A stretch of 64,000 bases of DNA from CAIZQW01 sp037133395 (GCA_037133395.1 JBAXOG010000002.1:1-64000), one strand, 5' to 3'; counted from the stretch's first letter, positions 16,856 through 26,042 are shown. Numbers and translations are program-made. Notes: generated by a model from the letters alone, not told the origin.

Positions 16856-18304
16856 TTATGTTCTTCTGCGTTGATGCGACGGGGCGATCTTGAGGATGCC
16901 GCGATATTTTGCAATAGTGCGACGTGCGACCTTGAGCCCCTTTTCTGTCAACATCGCTTCAATCGCCTGATCGGACAGCGGCTCGGAGGGATCTTCCGCA
17001 TCCACCAACTGCTTGATCTGGTCCTGGATCGACTTATTAGAAATCGTTCCGCCATCGGATGTCTTTAATCCCGTAGTAAAGAAATATTTAAGTTCAAAAA
17101 CACCACGGGGTGTCTGAATATATTTACGGGACACGGTGCGACTGACCGTTGTTTCATGCATACTGACCTTCGTCGCCACATCAGACATCGTCAGGGGGCG
17201 CAACGCAGAGACCCCTTTGTCGAAGAAAGCAGCCTGCGTATCCACAATCACTTGAGAAATCTTGCGGATCGTCTCTTGGCGTTGTTGTTTGCTGTTGATG
17301 AAGAATGCTGCTGAGCGAATACGTTCACGAATATAGGATTTGTCTTTTGCGGAAACCGCAGGGTCACTCAGCATATCCCGATAGTGCTTACTGATACGGA
17401 TATGCGGCAACAATTTATTGTCCAGCTCAACCACATACTTGCCATGCTTCCGAACAATAAAAACTTCCGGCACGACATATTGCTGGGGAGATGTCGTTTC
17501 ATAGTCACGCCCAGGACGAGGATTGAACGTACGGATAAAAGCGATCAAGCGTTTGAGTTCATGGGGTTCCAAGGAAAGAACCTTGCACAGAAAATTTTCA
17601 TCATGTGCGGCCAAACGTTCTAAATATTTTTCAATCAGAAGCCGAGCTTCATCTTCCCAGGGTGAATCGTCGACCTCATTCAGTTGCAGCAGCAGACATT
17701 CCTTAAGATTACGCGCACCAATACCCACAGGGTCAAACGACTGAATAAGTTTTAAAATCTTGAGTAAGTCTTGTTCGTTACGCCCCGTCACCATGATCAA
17801 GTCCGGAATACTGCCCTCAAAATAGCCATCGTCATTGATATACCCAATCATCATTTGAGCAATGGCGGCATCTTCCTCCGTAATCGAAGTTAATAACAGT
17901 TGCTGCGTTAAATGCTCCTGCAACGAGATCTGTTGCGGAATCGAATCATAAAAATACTGACGTTTTTCCTCGTCCTCGTTATTGGAAGATGCGTTTTCCA
18001 TCCCCTGGAGAAAGTAATCACGCCACTCGTCATCCTGCTTAAGAATGGCATCGACATCTGGATTAAAATCAAGCCCCTCGTCCGTAACATGCTTCGAATC
18101 CATCTCCGGAACAACCGTAGACATCGGGACTTCATTCGGGTAGACAATCTCCTCAATCACGGGATTGATGGCCATTTCTGCCTTGAGTACTTGCTGCAAC
18201 TCAAGAATTGGCTTCTGTAGCAATTCCAGCGATTGACGTAACTGCGGCACCATCGTCATCGTCTGACGCTGCTGCTGCACAAGACTGAGTGTCACACCTG
18301 GCAT
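16856..18304 (-). CDS. rpoN: RNA polymerase sigma-54 factor
   Basis: 482 residues. Region I is the Gln/Leu-rich N-terminus (QQQRQTMTMVPQLRQSLELLQKP...), followed by an acidic region II with many Asp/Glu, the core-binding region III, and a C-terminal DNA-binding part. The RpoN box ARRTIAKYR lies at about 460-468, and the second HTH is at SMHETTVSRTVSRKYIQTPRGVFELKYFF. It directs transcription from -24/-12 promoters with AAA+ activators; no such activator gene is in the window. Confidence 0.96.
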   Translation of the reverse strand: MPGVTLSLVQQQRQTMTMVPQLRQSLELLQKPILELQQVLKAEMAINPVIEEIVYPNEVPMSTVVPEMDSKHVTDEGLDFNPDVDAILKQDDEWRDYFLQGMENASSNNEDEEKRQYFYDSIPQQISLQEHLTQQLLLTSITEEDAAIAQMMIGYINDDGYFEGSIPDLIMVTGRNEQDLLKILKLIQSFDPVGIGARNLKECLLLQLNEVDDSPWEDEARLLIEKYLERLAAHDENFLCKVLSLEPHELKRLIAFIRTFNPRPGRDYETTSPQQYVVPEVFIVRKHGKYVVELDNKLLPHIRISKHYRDMLSDPAVSAKDKSYIRERIRSAAFFINSKQQRQETIRKISQVIVDTQAAFFDKGVSALRPLTMSDVATKVSMHETTVSRTVSRKYIQTPRGVFELKYFFTTGLKTSDGGTISNKSIQDQIKQLVDAEDPSEPLSDQAIEAMLTEKGLKVARRTIAKYRGILKIAPSHQRRRT

Positions 18305-18310
18305 AATGTT

Positions 18311-19324
18311 TTATTTGATCTCCCAGCACCACCCATGCGTATCCGGAAGTTCGCCATATTGAATACCCTGGACGATTCCGTAAAGCTTTTGAAGCACCGG
18401 CCCGCATCCCGTCTCAGAACCTATGCGAATAACCGTGTCCCCGCGCCTGACTTCGCAAACCGGCGTGATCACAACCGCTGTACCGCAGGCACCAATTTCA
18501 CTAAAGGAACCCAACTCTTCAAAGGGCACAGGACGCACCTCCACATTCAAACCGACGTCCGCTGCAATTTGCTTGAGTGTCTTATTGGTAACGCTCGGCA
18601 AAATCGACGGGGAATCCGGAGTCACATAGCAATGATTCTTAATACCAATGAAATTGGACGTCGCAAACTCTTCAATATACTTATGCTCCTTTGCATCGAG
18701 GTAAAGCTCGACCGGATATCCCGCATGCTTCGCTTTCTCATGCGCGAAGAGACTTGCTGCGTAATTTCCCCCGACCTTCACATGCCCGACACCCAACGGC
18801 GCCGCGCGATCAAAATCATCATAAATGATCGCCTTTACAGGCTGCAGCCCACCCTTGTAATAGGGGCCGACGGGAACAACCAGCACAATAAACGTATATT
18901 CCGATGCAGGTGCCACGCCGATCTGCGGTCCGGTACCAATCAGCAAGGGACGTAAATAGAGCGACCCGCCTGTCCCATACGGCGGAATATAGGCGTCATT
19001 CGCCTGAATAACGCGCGAAAGCGCATCGAGGAACATCGCTTCAGAAACCTCCGCCATGCAGATGCGCCGCGCCGTCATCGCCATGCGCACCACATTTTCC
19101 TGCGGCCGAAAGACGCGCACCTTGCCATCCTTACAACGGAAGGCCTTCATGCCTTCAAAAGCAGCCTGGCCGTAATGCAGGCAAGACGCAGCAATATGCA
19201 TCGGCATATATGGCTCCTTAACCAGTTCGCCGCTATCCCAGGATCCTTCTTTCCATGTATACTGGATATGACATTCCGTCTCCATATATTTAAAGCCAAG
19301 CGAACTCCAATCAATCTGTTTCAT
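18311..19324 (-). CDS. ilvE: Branched-chain amino acid aminotransferase
   Basis: 337 residues, fold type IV PLP enzyme. The catalytic Lys lies in GVGHVKVGGNYAAS, and the family signature EFATSNFIGIKNHCYVTPDSPSILPSVTNKTL follows. The N-terminal block with HYGQAAFEGMKAFRCKDGKVRVFRPQENVVRM is that of the larger eukaryote/Gram-positive-type BCAT subgroup. It makes Leu, Ile and Val from their keto acids. Directly upstream of rpoN (6 bp), so the two are co-transcribed. Confidence 0.95.
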   Translation of the reverse strand: MKQIDWSSLGFKYMETECHIQYTWKEGSWDSGELVKEPYMPMHIAASCLHYGQAAFEGMKAFRCKDGKVRVFRPQENVVRMAMTARRICMAEVSEAMFLDALSRVIQANDAYIPPYGTGGSLYLRPLLIGTGPQIGVAPASEYTFIVLVVPVGPYYKGGLQPVKAIIYDDFDRAAPLGVGHVKVGGNYAASLFAHEKAKHAGYPVELYLDAKEHKYIEEFATSNFIGIKNHCYVTPDSPSILPSVTNKTLKQIAADVGLNVEVRPVPFEELGSFSEIGACGTAVVITPVCEVRRGDTVIRIGSETGCGPVLQKLYGIVQGIQYGELPDTHGWCWEIK

Positions 19325-19498
19325 CTAACAATTCCTTCTTAATATGAATCCAACGCTTTGAAAAAAACAATTGGTCACAGAATAGCACTTTCTATGCCAA
19401 AGTCAAGCAGACACAATGGGGCCCCTCAAATCGCTACTTTGGGGAAACGAGTATTAATAATTCAAAATGAAAAAAAATGAAATCCTCTCTGTTTTGTG

Positions 19499-19527
19499 TT
19501 GCACGTAACGCTAAAATCATTTAATAT
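19499..19527 (+). promoter_or_regulatory. Candidate promoter of the OmpA-like gene
   Basis: TTGCAC (19499-19504), a 17-bp spacer, then TAATAT (19522-19527) in an A/T-rich stretch, followed by an AAAGGAG ribosome site 8 bp before the ATG at 19555. The arrangement fits a strongly expressed outer-membrane protein gene. Confidence 0.6.
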
Positions 19528-19554
19528 TTCTTTGTCTTTAAAAGGAGAAAAAAT

Positions 19555-20667
19555 ATGAAATCATTATTAATTGCATTTTTTGCAGGTTCTGTTGTAAGTG
19601 TTTCGTTTGCTCAAGAGCTCACCGAGAAACAAGCAGCCGAAGCTAACAAGTCAAACGTCAATCTAGCTCAAGTAACCAAGACGGAAAAAGATGAGTCTAA
19701 TCGTCTTTACTTCGCCCCAGGGGTCGGCATGATGATCATGGATGGCTCAGCTGGAAATGAACCTGTCTATTTCAGCGCGCGTCTGGGTTATGACCTGACG
19801 GATCATATTTCCGTTGAAGGGGGAATGTTGTACAGCCCGTCCGTAAGCGAACGAGGTGGCCATACCAGTTATAGCATGGGCGGCGTGACAGCGGATGTTC
19901 TCCTCCATGTTCTGGACAAGCAGTATAAGTTTGACCCCTACCTCACAGCGGGTGGCGCGTTTCTCTTCTCGAACGGCGACGTCCTCAGTGATGAAGAAAG
20001 TTTTGGGTTCATAGCGCCGCGTATTGGCGTTGGACTGGCCTATCACATCACCGATAACCTGTCTGTTCGTCTTGAAGGCAAGACCGGCATACAACCTGCC
20101 GCCAATAACACAGACGAAGGCATTATCACCACGGCTGAACTCGGCATGCTCTACCGTTTCGGTGGCAGCGAGAAAGTTAGCACGCCCGTCGAAGCAAAAA
20201 CCTATAACGATACGTTGACGAGTGAGTTCAAGGGCGTTGTGAAAGATGCTACACCGGAAGGCGCCAAGGACGTGATGATTCTCGAAGTCTACATCAACTT
20301 CGACTATGACCAGACCGTCATTAAACCGGAATACTATTCGGCCTTGAACGAGATTGCGCGAGTCATCAAGAAAGCAGCGGCAAAGAATCCAAACGTGACC
20401 GTTTCTGTGGAAGGCCACGCTGACCGTCGCGTAAAGTCAGTTGCGTCTTACAACCAGAAGCTCTCCGAACGCCGCTCAGACGTCGTGAAGGGCTACTTGG
20501 TCAGCACGGGATGCGAAGGCTCCAAGATGTCAACCGTCGGCTATGGCTTCTCCCGTCCGAAAGTCCCGCATGACCTCATCAACGGCACACCTGAAAATCG
20601 TCGCGTGGATGTCTTCATCCATGGTGTCGGCGATGAAGCCAGCCGCAATGAGCTGCGCAAGAAATAG
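19555..20667 (+). CDS. OmpA-family outer membrane protein
   Basis: 370 residues. Signal peptide 1-20 (ending VSVSFAQE). Residues about 45-205 are an eight-stranded beta-barrel with alternating hydrophobic strands (YFSARLGYDLTDHISVEGGMLY, VGLAYHITDNLSVRLEGKTGI, TTAELGMLYRFGG). Residues about 235-365 form the OmpA peptidoglycan-binding domain: LEVYINFDYDQTVIKPEYYSALNEIARVIKK, VSVEGHADRRVKSVASYNQKLSERRSDVVKGYL and a closing ENRRVDVFI. It anchors the outer membrane to the cell wall. A hairpin terminator follows. Confidence 0.92.
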   Translation: MKSLLIAFFAGSVVSVSFAQELTEKQAAEANKSNVNLAQVTKTEKDESNRLYFAPGVGMMIMDGSAGNEPVYFSARLGYDLTDHISVEGGMLYSPSVSERGGHTSYSMGGVTADVLLHVLDKQYKFDPYLTAGGAFLFSNGDVLSDEESFGFIAPRIGVGLAYHITDNLSVRLEGKTGIQPAANNTDEGIITTAELGMLYRFGGSEKVSTPVEAKTYNDTLTSEFKGVVKDATPEGAKDVMILEVYINFDYDQTVIKPEYYSALNEIARVIKKAAAKNPNVTVSVEGHADRRVKSVASYNQKLSERRSDVVKGYLVSTGCEGSKMSTVGYGFSRPKVPHDLINGTPENRRVDVFIHGVGDEASRNELRKK

Positions 20668-20689
20668 ATGATGCATGAAGACTGACAAG

Positions 20690-20728
20690 GGCGTGATTCA
20701 ATAAAATTGAGTCACGCCTTTATTATTT
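20690..20728 (+). terminator. Intrinsic terminator after the OmpA-like gene
   Basis: GGCGTGATTCAAT (20690-20702) pairs with ATTGAGTCACGCC (20706-20718) around an AAA loop (one mismatch/wobble), followed by TTTATTATTT. The stem is close in sequence to the two hairpins bounding the element at 3019-3263. Confidence 0.8.
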
Positions 20729-20736
20729 GTAACCTC

Positions 20737-21675
20737 ATGAAAAAAATACTCTGCCTCGGTTTGACCCCTGTTCTTCAACGTACCCTGCTTTTTGATGCAA
20801 TTGCCATCAATGAAGTCAATCGCGCCAGACTTGCCATTGAGAGCGCCGCAGGAAAGGCTCTTAATACTGCTCGGGCGCTCTCCGCACTCTCCATGCCAGT
20901 CCAAGTTGCGGGTCTTAATGGCGGCGCAACTGGACGCAAAATAGACGCGTTCTTGAAAACGTACGGTGTCTCCTCTGTTCAGACCTCCATGAAGGCGAAC
21001 ACGCGCATCTGCACCACATTACTGGATCAGCAGCACAACACCACCACCGAACTCGTCGAAGAAGCCCCCAATCCCGGTCGTGCCGCGCTCAAGCGTTTTA
21101 TGCTCGATAATCTGGAGCGTATTGCCGAGGCCTCAGCGCTGGTCATCAGCGGCACCTTGCCACCCTTTGTTGATGAGACCTTCTATCTACCCTTTGTCCG
21201 CGAAGCGCATAAACACGGCATCCCTGTCATCATTGATTCACATAAAGCGCCGCTCCTTCACGTGCTTTCTGAAAGACCCCTGCTCGCGAAGCTCAACCGA
21301 CAGGAGTTGGCGATCACCTTCAAACGTGAAATCACAAGTGAAAAACAGATAGTGTCCTGCATGAAGGAACTGCTGACCATGGGCGCTCAGAATGTCGTGA
21401 TCACGCAAGGCGCAAAGCCCACTTATTTGATGACCCATAATGGCAAGTACTGGCGACTCACGCCTCCCAAGCTCGACCAGGTGCTCAATCCGATCGGAAG
21501 CGGCGACTGCACCACCGCCGGCATCGTCTGCAAACTCATGAAGCGCCGTCCACTTCCTGAAGCCATCGCCTTCGGCCTCGCCTGCGGCACGGCTAACGTC
21601 ACAACCCAAACCCCGGCTGACTTTGATCCGCGCCATGCGCAAACGCTTATGAAGTTGGTAACTTCACTGGGATGA
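20737..21675 (+). CDS. PfkB-family hexose kinase (1-phosphofructokinase type)
   Basis: 312 residues from the ATG at 20737 (MKKILCLGLTP). A longer reading from 20707 would begin inside the terminator. Ribokinase/PfkB fold: N-terminal AGKALNTARALSALS, GLNGGATGRKI, and the C-terminal PfkB signature NPIGSGDCTTAGIVCKLM with the catalytic Asp in the GSGD motif. The subgroup with 'TPVLQRTLLFD' at the start contains 1-phosphofructokinase, tagatose-6-phosphate kinase and relatives. The exact sugar is not clear, and no sugar transporter gene is adjacent. No strong ribosome site. Confidence 0.85.
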   Translation: MKKILCLGLTPVLQRTLLFDAIAINEVNRARLAIESAAGKALNTARALSALSMPVQVAGLNGGATGRKIDAFLKTYGVSSVQTSMKANTRICTTLLDQQHNTTTELVEEAPNPGRAALKRFMLDNLERIAEASALVISGTLPPFVDETFYLPFVREAHKHGIPVIIDSHKAPLLHVLSERPLLAKLNRQELAITFKREITSEKQIVSCMKELLTMGAQNVVITQGAKPTYLMTHNGKYWRLTPPKLDQVLNPIGSGDCTTAGIVCKLMKRRPLPEAIAFGLACGTANVTTQTPADFDPRHAQTLMKLVTSLG

Positions 21676-21676
21676 C

Positions 21677-21735
21677 GGAATATGGGAATGTTGGAATAAT
21701 GGGGAAATGCAAATTGCAACTCCTTCCCGTATTCC
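21677..21735. terminator. Inverted repeat between convergent genes
   Basis: GGAATATGGGAA (21677-21688) pairs with TTCCCGTATTCC (21724-21735) with one G-T pair, around a 35-base loop, in the 93-bp gap between the convergent pfkB-like and nitroreductase genes. On the minus strand the left arm reads as the 8-bp repeat units TATTCCAA-CATTCCCA-TATTCCGT. Confidence 0.45.
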
Positions 21736-21768
21736 GACATCCTATTATTTCTTACTCCAAAAATCGCG

Positions 21769-22683
21769 TTACCCACTCACGGTGCTAACGTGTGAGAAAT
21801 GACGGTGTATGGCAAAGCGGAACTGGATAGCGGGATAGCCGATGATCAACGCAATCGCGGGCGTATTGCCAGGCGGTATTCCCAATCGCCTGCAAAGCGC
21901 CTTATTACGCTGAAGGATCGGCGGCGCTCCACCAATGATCGTACTGCCAAGCCCCATGGACTCCGCCGCCAGCATGGCATATGTGCAGGCAATGGACGCA
22001 TCCACCGCATCCGCATAAGCCGAATGGTGGAAGAGCAGAAGCGCCGGTGCATCATAGAAGAGTTTGTCTTGTCCTGCCTGAGAAGACTGGACATACGCCT
22101 CTGCAAGAGGTCGGACAAAGTGTGCAAACAGCTCACACTTCTCCTTCCCTACAAACGGACGCATGAGTGTGAGCACCCAAGGCTTAAATAACGTGAGGAA
22201 GCCTTCATAACCCCTGATCACTTTGGCTGCTAGTTGACGGATTGCCGGGCGGCCGCACACCATCACGCAGCCCACATCCCACGGTGGAATACCCATCGGC
22301 GCCATGGACGCCATACCCACGATACGCGCCAGAAGTTTTTCATCCACCTCCTGCTCAGTGAACTGCCGGACACTGCGACGGCTGAGCATCAGATTGGAGA
22401 GCATCTCTGCATCAGCCCGTTTTTCTAAAGCAGGCAGAGGCGTCACGTCATCAGGCGAGATACCGCGTCCATTCACACTCACAGCTCCAACCGGACACAC
22501 CATCATGCAATGGCCGCAGGCAATGCACCCGAAGGGAGAATCGGCGTGAACACAAACTTTCCCGTTGTCCATAACCAGCACAGCGGATGGACATATCCCG
22601 GCACACGCACCGCATTGCGTACAGATGTCAGGATTGATCCTGACACTTCCGGCTTCACGATACAGACTATGCATAATCGCCAT
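21769..22683 (-). CDS. Ferredoxin-nitroreductase fusion protein
   Basis: 304 residues. Residues 15-80 contain two [4Fe-4S] motifs, CTQCGACAGICPSAV and CIACGHCMMVCPVGAV. From about residue 100 there is a nitroreductase/FMN domain: SRRSVRQFTEQEVDEKLLARIV, ASMAPMGIPPWDV, AILAAESMGLGSTIIGG-like core (AMLAAESMGLGSTIIGGAPP), and a C-terminal IALIIGYP. Such fusions are common in anaerobes and reduce nitro or other electrophilic compounds with electrons from ferredoxin. Good AAGGAG site before the ATG. No neighbour suggests its substrate. Confidence 0.9.
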   Translation of the reverse strand: MAIMHSLYREAGSVRINPDICTQCGACAGICPSAVLVMDNGKVCVHADSPFGCIACGHCMMVCPVGAVSVNGRGISPDDVTPLPALEKRADAEMLSNLMLSRRSVRQFTEQEVDEKLLARIVGMASMAPMGIPPWDVGCVMVCGRPAIRQLAAKVIRGYEGFLTLFKPWVLTLMRPFVGKEKCELFAHFVRPLAEAYVQSSQAGQDKLFYDAPALLLFHHSAYADAVDASIACTYAMLAAESMGLGSTIIGGAPPILQRNKALCRRLGIPPGNTPAIALIIGYPAIQFRFAIHRHFSHVSTVSG

Positions 22684-22700
22684 AAGGTCACTCCTTCATC

Positions 22701-24566
22701 TTAATTGATTTCTACTTTCACCCCGGAGCAGGAAGGGTCAGTTGAAACCTTCAATGCACTCTTGCCGGATGTATTGCCCCGCACCACCAACCCTTTCACG
22801 CACTCAGCAGAGATGGGGCCACCACCCTCAAATGAATTATCCAAAATCCGGATGTTCTCATGCACTGACGCTTCGGACTTTTTCACTTTGATATTGGCCT
22901 GAATCTTGATACCGCATCCCACGAAGCGATTCCTCTGAATCAACAAATCGCGCACCGGGCTGGATTCCATCCAGCTCGACGCGTCGCCCTCCACCAGGAT
23001 TCCCGACATCGCGCATTTTTCAAACGTGTTTCCTTCCACCACGATTTTGCCACGCGTGCCGAAAAGAAACCCGCGCACCGGGTCCATACTGACGTGGTTG
23101 TTGCGGACGGTGATGTTCGGATTCCATGTGAGGTTATCCAGCACATCGTTCGGCTCGAAGCGCAGCATCGGTCCGTCGAGGCCGATCAGCCAATCTTTAT
23201 CGGATTTCCGTTCCACGACGGTGACACGCGGGCGGGGGTTCCCGGGATACTCGCGCATGGTAACTGGGCTCATGACCGCAATCTCATCGCCGGGGCCAAA
23301 GGGCGCGAAGCCGTAGGTTTGCGGGTGGACAAAGTGCGCCAGCAGTTGGTTGGCCCCGACTTTTTCAACAATCCGCAGATACGTTCCGTGGCAGTTGACC
23401 GCATCATCCTGCATGCCGGAGAGCCGGCAGGAATCGACGAGGATGTCACCCTTGCAGTTGGAGAACTGAAAGATGTCGGCCCAGGCCGGGCAGGTGCGAA
23501 TCGTGTCTTTTGGAGGCGCGACATTGACCCGCTGGTAGGTAATCGTGTCGGCGAACTGGCTGACAAAGCCCATACCGGTCAATGCGTAAACATCGCAGTC
23601 GCGAAAAGTAATCCGGACACAGCGGGCATTATGAATGCCCACCATCACACGCCGTGTGTCGCGGAAGTGATAGTGGTGGGCGGCGGTCAAGCCGGGGGCC
23701 CCGGTTGTGTATTCGAGGCGGACCTTGCGCGCGCCCAAGTCGGTCGCCATGGCCTCGGTTTGCCCGGTCGCGTTCCAACCGAAGGGAGCGCCTCGCCGCC
23801 AAGCTCGTCTTTCGGCGGGAACCGCCTCCTGGCAGAATTTCCCGGGACCCCAGTCGCCGACCCAGGCGAATTTACCGTCTTTAATGAGGTAATCGGATTG
23901 CTCGGCAACTTGGATCACTGCATGGCTAGGGCCGGCTTCGAGCACGCGAAACTCCGAAACAGTCGGACGTTTCAAATCAAACACCAGGCCGGTGAACGTG
24001 ATGTCCTCGGAGTGGTCGTTGAAAATCTGCACCATGCGCCCGTCGTAGAGGATGAGGGTTTTGCCCGGCCCCTCAACGCCGCCACCTTCCATCCTTAAGT
24101 GCTTAACGTTTTGAATCAAAATCCCAATGGGTTTTGGATCGGTGGAATCCTGTGAATTGGACACAAACATCGACAACCGAATCACATGATTAATCGCAAT
24201 GGTGTGAACCCCAGGCAGAAACTGGATAACGATCGGCTTCTCGGCAGTCCCCTCGCCCGATGGCTTGAGGGTCTCGTCCTGGACACCCGGATAAATCACC
24301 ACTTTGTCCCCTGCGGCCAGGCGCATCGCGTTCAGTTTTCCAAAGGTTTTCCATGGCTTACCGACTGGATTGGCGTCATCACCCTTTTCCGGATCGACGC
24401 TGTACGTGGTACGGCCGGGCGACTGGACGAGCTTGTCCTTCGCCAGATAGCGATCATTGGATGACTCGGCTGCCATAACGGACAGATTCAGACCCCATTG
24501 CGAAACCACGAAGATGCTGGATACGAGAAAAGATGAGACTAAAAATGGCTTGACGATATCATTCAT
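22701..24566 (-). CDS. Secreted right-handed beta-helix protein
   Basis: 621 residues from the ATG at 24566 (GGAAAG site); the reading frame extends upstream to 24626. Residues 1-32 are a signal peptide. TYSVDPEKGDDANPVGKPWKTFGKL begins the mature part and is the usual entry to pectate-lyase-like beta-helix proteins with a DUF1565-type start. Then come many short repeats such as FTGLVFDLKRP, NARCVRITFRDCDVYALTGMGF, FSNCKGDILVDSCRLSGMQDDAVNCHGTY, TVRNNHVSMDPVRGFLFGTRGKIVVEGNTF and LLIQRNRFVGCG. The fold is typical of polysaccharide lyases and GH28/GH110-type glycosidases. The Asp-Asp in QDDAVN is a candidate catalytic site, as in GH110 alpha-galactosidases. The substrate is unknown. Confidence 0.82.
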   Translation of the reverse strand: MNDIVKPFLVSSFLVSSIFVVSQWGLNLSVMAAESSNDRYLAKDKLVQSPGRTTYSVDPEKGDDANPVGKPWKTFGKLNAMRLAAGDKVVIYPGVQDETLKPSGEGTAEKPIVIQFLPGVHTIAINHVIRLSMFVSNSQDSTDPKPIGILIQNVKHLRMEGGGVEGPGKTLILYDGRMVQIFNDHSEDITFTGLVFDLKRPTVSEFRVLEAGPSHAVIQVAEQSDYLIKDGKFAWVGDWGPGKFCQEAVPAERRAWRRGAPFGWNATGQTEAMATDLGARKVRLEYTTGAPGLTAAHHYHFRDTRRVMVGIHNARCVRITFRDCDVYALTGMGFVSQFADTITYQRVNVAPPKDTIRTCPAWADIFQFSNCKGDILVDSCRLSGMQDDAVNCHGTYLRIVEKVGANQLLAHFVHPQTYGFAPFGPGDEIAVMSPVTMREYPGNPRPRVTVVERKSDKDWLIGLDGPMLRFEPNDVLDNLTWNPNITVRNNHVSMDPVRGFLFGTRGKIVVEGNTFEKCAMSGILVEGDASSWMESSPVRDLLIQRNRFVGCGIKIQANIKVKKSEASVHENIRILDNSFEGGGPISAECVKGLVVRGNTSGKSALKVSTDPSCSGVKVEIN

Positions 24567-24615
24567 ACTTTCCACTGCTCCAGTCGTTTGAGAATCTCCG
24601 GTTGTTCGGAACATG

Positions 24616-25767
24616 TCATTTTGCACACATCAACTCCAATAACGAATGAGGATCTGCCTCAAACTGTTCATAGTTTTCGGGAGTAATAATCAGCGGTGTC
24701 GCGTCCGGGAAACAGTTTTGAAAAGCATTTATGCCTTTTCCTGTTCGCCTCTTGCCTGATTTGACCTCAATCGCAAATAGATGATCCTCCTCATAAACAA
24801 AATCCACTTCATCTTTTCCCTCCCGCCAGTAATACAATTTTCCGGGAAGACGGTTCAACACCAAGCCCACAGTCGTCTCAAAGAGGCGGCCGTAGTAGTC
24901 AGGCTCACGCCACAGGGCAGAAGATCCAGAATACGTACAGAGCGCAGGGCATAAGGGAAGGATTTTCGGGCTGGATGACTTTTTGAGATATTCCTTGCGG
25001 CTGTATTTCTCCAATCCCCGATAGAGATAGGCACACTCTAACAAGAACAAATAGTGCTTCACGAGTTCAACATTGCCCCGATCCTGCAACTGCCCCAGCA
25101 ACTTGGTATAGCTGATCTCCTGACACGGATACGCCCGAATGATTTCCAGAAATTGTCGGAAGAGAACGGGTTTCGCCAAGGGTCTTAAACGAAAAATGTC
25201 CTTGTTCAAAATGTTTTCAATAATCGAATCACGCACATACGCCTGCCATCGTCCGACATCCTTTCGATAACGGTAACTTCCAGGATAGCCCCCTTGCAAA
25301 ACGTATTGTTCAAATGAAATACCGACTTGCTTTGACTCCGCTGCATCCCAATGATGGACACGCAAGACTTCATAACGGCCTGCCAGACTCTCCTTCATGC
25401 CCTGCTGAATCTCAAACGAACTCGATCCCAACACAACCACATGAAGACCTTTCGTGTTATGATTATCCCACAGGTTCTTCAGGGACTCCTGCCAGCGGTC
25501 CACCTTTTGAATTTCATCAATGACAAGAATGGAGTGCCTCGGCAACAACAGTGCTCGTTGCCACTGTTCCAATAGCCAATGCGCGTTCGGGGCCACGAGC
25601 TCATCCGCGCTCACATAAAGCGACTGAGCCTTCACCTGTGCAAGACACTGCTTGACACCGGTTGTTTTACCAACCTGCCGCGGGCCTAGAACAGCTTGAA
25701 TGAGAACGTCTTTTTCACGCAATCGATTGGCTAGCGTCTTTACAAATGCCCTAACAATAGTCTTCAT
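24616..25767 (-). CDS. AAA ATPase with DUF4143 domain
   Basis: 383 residues. Walker A GPRQVGKTT (about residues 28-36) and Walker B ILVIDEIQKV lie in the N-terminal AAA_14-type domain, with sensor-like VVVLGSSSFEI. The C-terminal DUF4143 domain carries a PD-(D/E)XK-like core: Asp in DEVDFVYEED followed by FAIEVKSGKR. The family is common, strain-variable and often horizontally acquired; its function is not firmly known. Two 19-bp direct repeats sit right upstream (25785-25825). Confidence 0.88.
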   Translation of the reverse strand: MKTIVRAFVKTLANRLREKDVLIQAVLGPRQVGKTTGVKQCLAQVKAQSLYVSADELVAPNAHWLLEQWQRALLLPRHSILVIDEIQKVDRWQESLKNLWDNHNTKGLHVVVLGSSSFEIQQGMKESLAGRYEVLRVHHWDAAESKQVGISFEQYVLQGGYPGSYRYRKDVGRWQAYVRDSIIENILNKDIFRLRPLAKPVLFRQFLEIIRAYPCQEISYTKLLGQLQDRGNVELVKHYLFLLECAYLYRGLEKYSRKEYLKKSSSPKILPLCPALCTYSGSSALWREPDYYGRLFETTVGLVLNRLPGKLYYWREGKDEVDFVYEEDHLFAIEVKSGKRRTGKGINAFQNCFPDATPLIITPENYEQFEADPHSLLELMCAK

Positions 25768-25784
25768 AACCTATCCCGTTTTAC

Positions 25785-25825
25785 TTTTGATAGATCAGCC
25801 TATCATTTTTGATAGATCGACCTAT
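25785..25825 (-). promoter_or_regulatory. Twin direct repeats upstream of the ATPase gene
   Basis: TTTTGATAGATCAGCCTAT (25785-25803) and TTTTGATAGATCGACCTAT (25807-25825) repeat with a 22-bp period, 18-58 bp upstream of the ATPase start at 25767. Read on the minus strand each holds GATAG/CTATC half-sites. The position and spacing suit an operator. Confidence 0.6.
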
Positions 25826-25919
25826 GAAATTGAAATCAGTATAGATCCTTCTGCCTTAAAAGTCAAGGGGCGGGCAGGTCAGGGGGCGCAGTTCAGATTC
25901 ATTGACTTGGGTATAAAAG

Positions 25920-26042
25920 CTGGGCGAATAGGCGTCCCCGCCTGTTCTGTGACCGTACAGCACCTGTCGAAGCGACTATCAGATCGTAAGGCTCATACAC
26001 CAGACGCTTCCGCTGTACAGGCGAGGACGCCTATACGCCCAG
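25920..26042. repeat. Large imperfect palindrome in a gene-free gap
   Basis: A 26-base arm (25920-25945, starting CTGGGCGAATAGGCGTCC) is inverted at 26017-26042 (ending CCTATACGCCCAG) with two mismatches, around a 71-base centre. Weaker outer pairing continues: GGGGGCGCA near 25882 against TGCGCCCC near 26063. A direct repeat of GTGCTGACAGG follows at about 26080-26100. The 389-bp gap 25768-26156 holds no gene. It may be a miniature mobile element or a strong transcript end after the convergent genes. Confidence 0.55.

Noticed and set aside
23094..24098. 334-codon plus-strand open frame opposite the beta-helix gene
   Set aside because: Shadow frame; the beta-helix repeats and signal peptide on the minus strand are convincing.
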